Assembly (NCBI GenBank): GCA_039649175.1
Contig: JBBWZS010000032.1
Coordinates: 1 to 5,894, forward strand
DNA length: 5,894 nt
Reading direction: 5' to 3'
Source of the DNA: DATAQC01 sp039649175
Lineage (GTDB): Bacteria; Actinomycetota; Acidimicrobiia; Acidimicrobiales; AC-14
The translations under genes and the position numbers were made by a program. A model generated the notes under the pieces. That model was not told the DNA's origin. It did no database searches and saw only the letters and a program-made list of their open reading frames with translations. Position 1 is the first letter of the stretch. Every line of letters starts with the position of its first letter. Below, piece after piece: positions 1-5,740 of this stretch.

Positions 1-1368
1 TTCGTCCAGGTGCCGGTGGGGCCCGACGACCTGGCCGACATCCTCTACAGCTCGGGCACGACGGGAGCGCCCAAGGGCGTGGCCGTCTCCCACGCCAGCA
101 TCGCCTTCCACGACCCGCCTCCGGACGATGAGCGGGAGGGCGGACGGGCCACCCTCGTGCACGCCTTCCCGGTGGGCACCAATGCCGCCCAGGAGGTGCT
201 GCGGCTGCCGTTGCGTCGCCCCGACCGCACCGTCGTGGTCATGGCCGCCTTCGATCCCGAGCGGTTCTGCGCCCTGGTGGCCGAGCACGGGGTGCGGCGC
301 CTCCAACTGGTGCCGGCCATGGCCCACCTGATCGTGGCCTCGGGGGCGGCCGGCCGCCACGACCTGTCGTCGGTGGAGCGGGTGGTGTTGTCGTCGGCGC
401 CGCTGCCGCCCGGCCTGGTACCGCTGGTGGCCGAGGCCTTCCCCAACGCCGCGGTGTGGAACACCTACGCCCTCACCGAAGGCGGTACCGCCCGCACCCT
501 GCTGGTCGACGCCACCGCCCGTCCCGGCTCGGTCGGGCTGGGCGTGGGTGGCACCGAGGTGCGGGTCGTCGACGAGCAGGGCGACGACCGGCCGGTGGGG
601 GAGACCGGTGAGGTGTGGCTGCGCCGGCCCGGGGCGCCCCACCGCCACTACTACCGCGACCCCGCCGCCACCGCCGCCACCTTCGTCGGTGACTGGCTGC
701 GTACGGGCGACCTGGGCTACCTCGATGCCGACGGGTACCTCTACCTGGTCGACCGCAAGAAGGACGTGATCGTCACCGGGGGCCTCAATGTCACCTCGCT
801 CGAGGTCGAAGACGTGCTGCGCCAGCACCCGGCCGTCGACGACGTGGCCGTGTTCGGCGTGGCCCACGCCGTGCTCGGCCAGGACGTGGGCGCCGCCGTG
901 GTGCTGCGCTCGGAGGTCTCGCCGCGCGCCCTCATGGCCTTCGCCCGCGAGCGCCTCGCCGAGTACAAGACTCCCCACCACATCTTCGCGCTCGACACCC
1001 TGCCCCTGACCGCGTCGGGCAAGGTCCTCAAGCGCGAGCTGCGCGACCGCTTCGGCGCAGGTTCGCCGGCCGCCACCGGCGGCGAGGGCGACGACGACGG
1101 CGACGCCCCGGCGGGTGCCCGGACCCCGACCGAGGGCGCCATCACCGCCGTGTTCGAAGAGGTGCTCGACCGCCATCCGATCGGGGTCGACGACGACTTC
1201 TTCGACTACGGGGGCCATTCCCTGGCGGCCGCCCAGATCGTCGCCCGGGTCAACGAGACCTTCGGCATCGAGTTGCCGGTGACGGCGGTGTTCGACGCCG
1301 CCACCGTGGCCGAGCTGGCGGCCATGGTCGAGGCCGCCCTCGCACCGGTGGGGGAGCAGGCCGGGTGA
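1..1368 (+). CDS. Adenylate-forming acyl-activating enzyme fused to a C-terminal carrier (T/PCP) domain, 5'-truncated
   Basis: The reading frame is open from base 1, so the true start lies upstream; 455 residues are visible. The protein should activate a carboxylic acid with ATP and load it on its own phosphopantetheine arm. Visible in order (residues counted from base 1): the P-loop YSSGTTGAPKGV (16-27), NTYALTE (154-160), RTGDLGY with Asp237, DRKKDVIVTGGLNV (251-264), and catalytic Lys341 in LTASGKVLKREL. An acidic, Gly-rich linker (about 353-378) follows, then a carrier domain with DDFFDYGGHSL, whose Ser407 (bases 1219-1221) is the expected phosphopantetheine site. The A8 region resembles acyl-CoA ligases rather than amino-acid NRPS A domains, so an acyl or aryl acid substrate is as likely as an amino acid. 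No condensation or thioesterase domain follows; anything before the P-loop is outside the window. It overlaps the next gene by 4 bases. Family call firm; substrate unknown. Confidence 0.93.
   Translation, partial: FVQVPVGPDDLADILYSSGTTGAPKGVAVSHASIAFHDPPPDDEREGGRATLVHAFPVGTNAAQEVLRLPLRRPDRTVVVMAAFDPERFCALVAEHGVRRLQLVPAMAHLIVASGAAGRHDLSSVERVVLSSAPLPPGLVPLVAEAFPNAAVWNTYALTEGGTARTLLVDATARPGSVGLGVGGTEVRVVDEQGDDRPVGETGEVWLRRPGAPHRHYYRDPAATAATFVGDWLRTGDLGYLDADGYLYLVDRKKDVIVTGGLNVTSLEVEDVLRQHPAVDDVAVFGVAHAVLGQDVGAAVVLRSEVSPRALMAFARERLAEYKTPHHIFALDTLPLTASGKVLKRELRDRFGAGSPAATGGEGDDDGDAPAGARTPTEGAITAVFEEVLDRHPIGVDDDFFDYGGHSLAAAQIVARVNETFGIELPVTAVFDAATVAELAAMVEAALAPVGEQAG
1350..1356 (+). promoter_or_regulatory. 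Ribosome binding site for the AspRS-like gene
   Basis: A GGGGGAG purine run inside the end of the A-T gene lies 8 bases before the GTG at 1365. It supports that GTG as the start and fits translational coupling through the GTGA stop-start overlap. Confidence 0.55.
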
Positions 1369-2696
1369 GTCTCGAACCCGCTGCCAAGCGGGCCCGCACC
1401 ATGGTCGGCGACCTGGGCCCGGCCGCCGGCACCACCGTGCGCGTGTGCGGCCTGGTCGAGGAGCTGGGCGGCGACGAGGCGTGGCGCACGGCGCGCCTGC
1501 GCGACGTCACCGGCGCGGTGACCTTGGTGCACCGCCCCACTGACGGCGTCGACACCATGGCCGCCATCCTGGCCTCCGTGGGCCTGGGCTCGGCGGTGGA
1601 GGCGGTGGGCCGGGTGGTCGACGGTGAGGAGGCGCACGACGGTCTGTGCCTCCAGTTGGTCGACCTCGACGTGGTCGGCCCCGCGGTGGGCGAGCTCCCC
1701 GTCGATGAGGCGTCGCCGTTGGACGAGCGCCTCGACTGGCGGTTCGTCGACCTGCGTCACCGGCGCAACCGTCTCGTCTTCGAGGTGCAGACCACCGCCG
1801 AGCGGGCCATGCGCGACCACTGGCACGAGCACGGCTTCATCGAGCTGCACACGCCCAAGTTCCGCCCCACGCCCAACCAGTCCGGGATCGAGCTGTTCAC
1901 CGTCGGCTACTTCGAACGGTCGGCCTACCTGGCCCAGTCGCCCCAGTTCTCCAAGCAGATGGCCATGGCCGCCGGCTTCGACCGGGTCTTCGAGGTGGGC
2001 CCCGCTTTCCGGGCCCAGCCCGACGCCACCTCCCGTCACGCCACCGAGTTCACCAGCGTCGACGTGGAGATGTCGTGGATCGACTCCCACGAAGACGTCA
2101 TGGCCTTCGAGGAGGTCTGGTTGCGACGGGTGATCGAGGCGGTGGCCGGCGCCCACGGCGACGAGGTCAAGCGGTGCTTCGGCGTCGACGTGGTGGTGCC
2201 CGAGGTCCCCTTCCCCCGGCTCACCCTGGCCGAGGCCCACGAGATCCTGGCCGCCGCCGGCCACCAGGTCAGCGGGCGCAAGGAGGGCGACCTCGACCCC
2301 GAGGGCGAGCGCATCGTGGCCGCCAAGGTGGCCGAGCGCACCGGCCACGAGTTCGTGTTCCTCACCGAGTACCCCGAATGGGTCCGGGCCTTCTACCACA
2401 TGCGCCTCGAGCACGACTCGAGCCGGGACAAGAGCTTCGACCTGCTCTGGAAGGGCCTGGAGATCACCACCGGTGCCCAGCGCGAGCACCGCTACGACCG
2501 CCTGGCCGCCCAGGCCCAGGTCAAGGGCATCTCCTCGGAGATCGTCGGCTACTACCTCGACTTCTTCAAGTTCGGCTGCCCCCCCCACGGGGGTTTCGGG
2601 CTGGGCCTCACCCGGTTCCTGATGAGCATCCTCGGCGTCGACGACGTGCGGGAGGTCACCTTCCTCCACCGCGGCCCGGACCGTCTCCAGCCCTGA
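1365..2696 (+). CDS. aspS: Archaeal/eukaryotic-type aspartyl-tRNA synthetase-like protein, divergent class II synthetase
   Basis: The 443-residue length matches compact archaeal-type AspRS (about 430-440), not the roughly 590-residue bacterial housekeeping type with its GAD insert. An OB fold (about 24-105) is followed by a class II catalytic core: DWRFVDLRHRRN (124-135), YLAQSPQFSKQM (188-199), motif 2 FEVGPAFRAQ (209-218) with Arg224-His225, SFDLL..GLEITTGAQREHRY (357-377), and motif 3 GFGLGLTR (410-417). Lys197 and Arg373 align with residues that bind the aspartate side-chain carboxylate, so an Asp-like substrate is plausible. Several normally conserved positions differ: Thr42 and Thr53 in the OB fold, Gln172-Ser173 for Glu-Gly in the amino-acid loop, Gln218 for Glu in motif 2, and Thr416 for Glu in motif 3. 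The start is GTG with a good Shine-Dalgarno. The fold is certain. A housekeeping or Asn-tRNA-mischarging role is possible, but the context favours a specialised paralogue. Confidence 0.9.
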   Translation: MSLEPAAKRARTMVGDLGPAAGTTVRVCGLVEELGGDEAWRTARLRDVTGAVTLVHRPTDGVDTMAAILASVGLGSAVEAVGRVVDGEEAHDGLCLQLVDLDVVGPAVGELPVDEASPLDERLDWRFVDLRHRRNRLVFEVQTTAERAMRDHWHEHGFIELHTPKFRPTPNQSGIELFTVGYFERSAYLAQSPQFSKQMAMAAGFDRVFEVGPAFRAQPDATSRHATEFTSVDVEMSWIDSHEDVMAFEEVWLRRVIEAVAGAHGDEVKRCFGVDVVVPEVPFPRLTLAEAHEILAAAGHQVSGRKEGDLDPEGERIVAAKVAERTGHEFVFLTEYPEWVRAFYHMRLEHDSSRDKSFDLLWKGLEITTGAQREHRYDRLAAQAQVKGISSEIVGYYLDFFKFGCPPHGGFGLGLTRFLMSILGVDDVREVTFLHRGPDRLQP

Positions 2697-3357
2697 CCAC
2701 CACGCCCGTGAACAGGTGGTCGTCGGCCACCTCGAAGCGCCCGATCAGACGGCGGCCGTCGAGGGGGAACCGTTCGTGCAGGCGGGCGTGCCAGCGGCCG
2801 GAGGCCACGTCGACATCGATCTCCACGTCGGCCGGCTCGAGCGACCATCCCGTCGAGGGGTGCAGCGCCTTGTAGACGGCCTCCTTGGCGGTGAAGGCCA
2901 CCTTGGCCGACACCCGGGCCAGGTCGGGGTCGACGGGCAAGCGGTGGCGTTCGCCGGCGGTGAGCACCAGGCGCTCGACGCCGCCGCTCAACGGCGGTGC
3001 CACCGGCTCGATGTCGAGCCCCAGGCCCACGACGTCGCCGGCCACGGCCACCACCGCGCCCGCCCAGTCGCCCCCGTGGGCGATGCTGCCCACCACCCCC
3101 GCCGGCCACCGGGGCTGGCGACCGGGCCCCACGCCGATCGGGCCGTCGTCACGGCCGATGGCGGCGAGGGCGGCGTGGGCACAGCCCCGGCCCACCAGGA
3201 ACTCGTGGCGGCGTCGGGCGACGGCGCCGGCCACCGCCCGGGCTTCTTCGGGGTACCGGGGCTCGGGCGGGTCCCCACCGAGGTGGGCCACCACCCCGGC
3301 CACACCCGGGCCGAAGAGGTGATCGACGAGGCCGGAACCGGTTGCCAGGCGGCCCAC
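2656..3357 (-). CDS. 4'-phosphopantetheinyl transferase, Sfp/EntD type
   Basis: This 233-residue enzyme should transfer the phosphopantetheine arm of CoA to the active serine of carrier domains, such as Ser407 of the A-T protein. Residues from the GTG at 3357: an EntD-like N-terminal part with ARRRHEFLVGRGCAHAAL (47-64), GSIAHGGDW (90-98; His94), the metal-binding GLGLDIEP (111-118; Asp115 and Glu117) and FTAKEAVYKALHP (155-167; Glu159 and Lys163). Length and motif spacing fit the family. The frame stays open further upstream, but that part runs opposite the MbtH gene, so GTG at complement 3355-3357 is the best start; no clear Shine-Dalgarno precedes it. A GTG at complement 3301-3303 is a shorter alternative. 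The 3' end overlaps the AspRS-like gene tail to tail by 41 bp. The His motif has Gly95 where many relatives have Cys, a tolerable change. Confidence 0.92.
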   Translation of the reverse strand: MGRLATGSGLVDHLFGPGVAGVVAHLGGDPPEPRYPEEARAVAGAVARRRHEFLVGRGCAHAALAAIGRDDGPIGVGPGRQPRWPAGVVGSIAHGGDWAGAVVAVAGDVVGLGLDIEPVAPPLSGGVERLVLTAGERHRLPVDPDLARVSAKVAFTAKEAVYKALHPSTGWSLEPADVEIDVDVASGRWHARLHERFPLDGRRLIGRFEVADDHLFTGVVVRAGDGPGRGGGR

Positions 3358-3378
3358 GAGGGTCGAAGATAGCGTCCC
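3358..3378. promoter_or_regulatory. Very short divergent start region between the PPTase and MbtH genes
   Basis: Only about 21 bases separate the proposed GTG starts of the minus-strand PPTase and the plus-strand MbtH gene. No convincing -10 or -35 pair fits here, so any promoter must lie inside the opposing gene, or one of the starts lies further into its gene. A weak GAAG (3365-3368) sits 10 bases before the MbtH start. Confidence 0.35.
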
Positions 3379-3603
3379 GTGACGCCCGACCCGCCGCCCG
3401 CCTCCGACGCCGGTCGCAGCCACCAGGCGCCGACCCACAGCGTGGTCGTCAACCACGAGGAGCAGTACTCGATCTGGCGTCTGGGCGAGCCGTTGCCGGT
3501 GGGGTGGGCCAGGGAAGGCGTGTTGGGGACCGTCGAGGAGTGCCTGGCCCACATCGGCCGGGTCTGGACCGACATGCGTCCGTTGAGCATCAGGGGCGGG
3601 TGA
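3379..3603 (+). CDS. mbtH: MbtH-family NRPS accessory protein
   Basis: This small protein (74 residues) matches the MbtH family across most of its length. MbtH proteins bind NRPS adenylation domains and aid their folding and activity in the cytoplasm. The family signature is clear: NHEEQYSIW (25-33), PVGW (40-43), GTVEECLAHI (49-58) and VWTDMRPLSIR (61-71). The three hallmark tryptophans and the SxW/WTDMRP elements are present. The N-terminus lacks the usual NPFDD-type opening and is a Pro/Ala-rich stretch instead. The chosen GTG at 3379 gives a near-normal length; a GTG at 3442 would remove the first strand. MbtH genes almost always sit with NRPS genes, so this supports a nonribosomal peptide pathway here. 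Its partner A domain may be encoded upstream of the window, because the visible A domain looks more like an acyl-activating enzyme. Confidence 0.95.
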   Translation: MTPDPPPASDAGRSHQAPTHSVVVNHEEQYSIWRLGEPLPVGWAREGVLGTVEECLAHIGRVWTDMRPLSIRGG

Positions 3604-3743
3604 ACGACGTCGGGCACGGCTGAGCGAACCCCGGTCCCCCGGGCCCGGTCATGCACAGGCCCGCCCGCCCACCTACCCTGGGGCCGCTCAATGCGCGGCC
3701 CGGTGGGGACCTCGCAGCGCGGGAACACAGTCGAAGCACACCT
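3604..3743 (+). promoter_or_regulatory. 140-bp intergenic region before the permease operon, with a possible promoter
   Basis: This is the only sizeable plus-strand gap between genes. TACCCT at 3674-3679 resembles an actinobacterial -10 (TAnnnT), but the matching -35 region near 3650-3656 (CATGCAC) is a poor fit. The GC-rich stretch 3628-3650 can fold weakly but has no T-run, so no terminator for the MbtH gene is claimed. A weak GAAG (3733-3736) lies 7 bases before the dppB-type ATG. Confidence 0.25.
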
Positions 3744-4796
3744 ATGACGCTCATCGAGACACCGACGACGACAAGCGAGACCCTGGCGACGGTCGAGGAG
3801 CCGGCGCGCCGGCGCCGTCTGCCCAAGCGACGGGTGCTCGTCTACCTGTTCACCGTGTTCTTCCTCATCACCCTCAACTTCTTCCTGCCCCGCACCCTCA
3901 CCGGCGACCCGATCGCCGTGCTGGCCGGCACCACGGCGACGGGAAAGGGCGGGTCGGTCGAGCTCAGCGCCGCCGCCAAGACGAAACTCATGGCCTACTA
4001 CGGCCTCGACAAGCCGCTGATCACCCAGTACGGCCACTACCTGCGGGGCCTGGCCCACGGTGACCTGGGCACCTCGATCAAGTACAACGTGCCCGTCACC
4101 CGGCTGTTGAAGAACAAGGTCAAGTGGAGCGCGTTGCTGGTGCTGACGGCGGTGGGGCTGGCCACCGCCCTGGGGACGCTGGCGGGCATCCATTCGGGCT
4201 GGCGGCGGGGCAAGGGGGTCGACCGGGGCCTGCTGGGCGTGTTCATCGCCGTGGGCAACTTCCCGGTCTACGTCCTGGCCATGTTCTCCCTGGTCGTCTT
4301 CGTCATCAAGTTGCACTGGTTCCCCCCAGGCGGCGCCCAGACGCCGTACGCCCACTACCCCCTGCTGCGCAACTGGGTCGACATCGCCTGGCACGTGATC
4401 CTGCCGGCGGCGGTGATGTCGTTGAACTTCCTGTTCCTCCAGTACCTGGTGATGCGGGGGGCCATGGTCAGCGAGCTGGGCTCCGACTACCTGGTGCTGG
4501 GCCGGGTCAAGGGCCTGAGCCAGCGCTCGCTCAAGTACCGCTACGCCGCCCGCAACGCCCTGCTGCCGGTGGCCACCGTCGTCGCCCTCAACCTGGGACT
4601 GGCCATGGGCACCAGCCTGTTCGTGGAGCGGGTCTTCAAGTACCCGGGCGTAGCCGGGCTCATGTTCGACTCCATCAGCAACCGTGACTATCCCACCATG
4701 CAGGGCTGCTTCCTGCTCATCAGCGTCATGGTCGTGACCGTCAACTTCATCGCCGATTTCATCTACCCGCGCCTCGACCCCAGGATCACGTCGTGA
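3744..4796 (+). CDS. dppB: Peptide/nickel-type ABC transporter permease, DppB/OppB family
   Basis: This 350-residue inner-membrane protein is one of the two permease halves of a peptide-type ABC importer. After a charged cytoplasmic N-terminus (RRRRLPKRR, 22-30) come about six membrane segments (near 31-49, 128-150, 163-189, 216-238, 274-296 and 320-340). Family landmarks are LMAYYGLDKPLITQYGHYL (82-100), GLAHGDLGTSI (102-112), the EAA loop (246-275, with VKGLSQRSLKYRYAARNALLP), which contacts the ATPase, and VFKYPGVAGLMFDSI (297-311). The ATG at 3744 is chosen because it places the first membrane segment near residue 31; an in-frame ATG at 3651 would add 31 Pro/Arg-rich residues with no family match. 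The stop overlaps the next start by 4 bases (GTGA). Substrate unknown: di- or oligopeptides are usual, but nickel, siderophores and peptide-like natural products are known for the family. Confidence 0.94.
   Translation: MTLIETPTTTSETLATVEEPARRRRLPKRRVLVYLFTVFFLITLNFFLPRTLTGDPIAVLAGTTATGKGGSVELSAAAKTKLMAYYGLDKPLITQYGHYLRGLAHGDLGTSIKYNVPVTRLLKNKVKWSALLVLTAVGLATALGTLAGIHSGWRRGKGVDRGLLGVFIAVGNFPVYVLAMFSLVVFVIKLHWFPPGGAQTPYAHYPLLRNWVDIAWHVILPAAVMSLNFLFLQYLVMRGAMVSELGSDYLVLGRVKGLSQRSLKYRYAARNALLPVATVVALNLGLAMGTSLFVERVFKYPGVAGLMFDSISNRDYPTMQGCFLLISVMVVTVNFIADFIYPRLDPRITS
4782..4785 (+). promoter_or_regulatory. Ribosome binding site for the DppC-type permease
   Basis: AGGA lies 7 bases before the GTG at 4793, inside the end of the upstream permease gene. 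It supports the overlapping GTG start. Confidence 0.45.
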
Positions 4797-5740
4797 GCGT
4801 CGACAGCCCGGCACGCACCGACGTGGCCGACGATGCCCCCCCGGCGCCCAGGCGCCGGCGCGGGCTCCGGGCCCGGCTCATGGAGGCCCTCGGGCCCGAG
4901 CGTAGGGCGGCGCTGCGGGCCCCCCTGGTGGTGGCCGGGGGCCTCATCTTCGCCGTCTTCGTCATCGTCGGGGTGCTGGCCCCGCTCCTGGCGCCCTACG
5001 ACCCCAAGGCCATCTCCGGAGTCTCGTTCGCCCACCCGTCGTGGAGCCACCTGCTGGGCACCAACGGCGCCGGCCAGGACCTGTTCTCCCAGCTCATCTG
5101 GGGCACCCGCTTCTCCCTGACGGTGGCCGTGGTCTCGGCCACCGCTGCCACCCTGGTCGGGGTGGTCATCGGGATGGGCGGGGCCCTGATCGGTGGGTGG
5201 GTCGACAGCGCGGCCAACGGCCTGGTCAACGTCAGCCTGGCCCAGCCGCCGCTGATCGCCGCCGTGCTCATCCTGGCCCTGGCCGGGCCGAGCATGGCCG
5301 TGCTCATCATCGTCATCACCCTGGCGGGCTGGGCGCCGGTGGCCCGCATCGTGAGGGCCGAGGCCCTCAGCCTGCGTGAGCGGGGCTTCGTCCACGCCGC
5401 CCGGGGCTTCGGGGGCGGGCCTTTCTACCTGTTGCGCCGCCACCTGGCGCCGGCCGTCGGACCGCTCATCGTGGCCGGGTGGGTCGACTGGGCGGCGGTG
5501 GCCGTGCTGCTCGAGTCGGGGCTGGCCTTCCTCGGCCTCGGCGATCCGACCCGGGTGAGCTGGGGCACCATGCTCGACGGCGCCTTCCGCCTGCCGGTCT
5601 TCACGCTGGACGTGGTGTGGGTGTGGTGGGTCCTGCCCGCCGGCCTGGCCATCACCGTGGTGGTGGTGGGCTTCACCCTGCTGGGCGTGGGCCTGGAGCC
5701 GGTGTTCAACCCGCGCACCAACCGGGGGCGCGACGCGTGA
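4793..5740 (+). CDS. dppC: Peptide/nickel-type ABC transporter permease, DppC/OppC family
   Basis: This 315-residue membrane protein is the partner of the DppB-type permease. A long Arg/Pro-rich cytoplasmic N-terminus (1-43) precedes the first membrane segment (about 44-67). Then come the DppC landmark HLLGTNGAGQDLFSQLIWGTR (about 86-106), further membrane segments (near 108-136, 152-178, 224-248 and 278-301), the EAA loop (198-220, GFVHAARGFGGGPFYLLRRH) and the conserved FLGLGDPTRVSWGTML (246-261). The landmark carries Gln95 where relatives usually have Arg. Start and stop both overlap neighbouring genes by GTGA, so dppB, dppC and the ATPase gene form one tightly coupled operon. The heterodimeric permease is expected to form the pore across the cytoplasmic membrane. 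Confidence 0.94.
   Translation: MSVDSPARTDVADDAPPAPRRRRGLRARLMEALGPERRAALRAPLVVAGGLIFAVFVIVGVLAPLLAPYDPKAISGVSFAHPSWSHLLGTNGAGQDLFSQLIWGTRFSLTVAVVSATAATLVGVVIGMGGALIGGWVDSAANGLVNVSLAQPPLIAAVLILALAGPSMAVLIIVITLAGWAPVARIVRAEALSLRERGFVHAARGFGGGPFYLLRRHLAPAVGPLIVAGWVDWAAVAVLLESGLAFLGLGDPTRVSWGTMLDGAFRLPVFTLDVVWVWWVLPAGLAITVVVVGFTLLGVGLEPVFNPRTNRGRDA

Noticed and set aside
2579..2593. C-run followed by a G-run, looking like a hairpin or a frameshift-prone site
   Set aside because: The frame is intact through it (CPPHGGFGLG is family consensus), so there is no sign of a frameshift; the symmetry comes from Pro and Gly codons.
1206..2669. Minus-strand open frame of 487 codons opposite the AspRS-like gene
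   Set aside because: It is rich in Gly, Asp, His and Val with no recognisable domain, while the plus strand encodes a clear class II synthetase. It is a mirror-frame artefact.
2716..3372. Plus-strand open frame opposite the PPTase
   Set aside because: The minus strand carries well-conserved PPTase motifs. The plus-strand translation has no family resemblance.
3358..3552. N-terminal extension of the PPTase into the MbtH gene
   Set aside because: This stretch is antisense to the unmistakable MbtH coding sequence and would make the PPTase too long for its family.
3628..3650. Possible terminator hairpin after the MbtH gene
   Set aside because: The stem is imperfect, the loop options are too small and no T-run follows. 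Such GC-rich partial palindromes are expected by chance here.
3651..3743. N-terminal extension of the DppB-type permease from an upstream ATG
   Set aside because: The 31 extra residues are Pro/Arg-rich with no family match, and the ATG at 3744 gives the normal distance to the first membrane segment.
2988..4814. Long minus-strand open frame (608 codons)
   Set aside because: It runs antisense to the dppB-type and MbtH genes and partly out of frame with the PPTase. Its translation is low-complexity with no family motif, as expected from GC-rich shadow frames.
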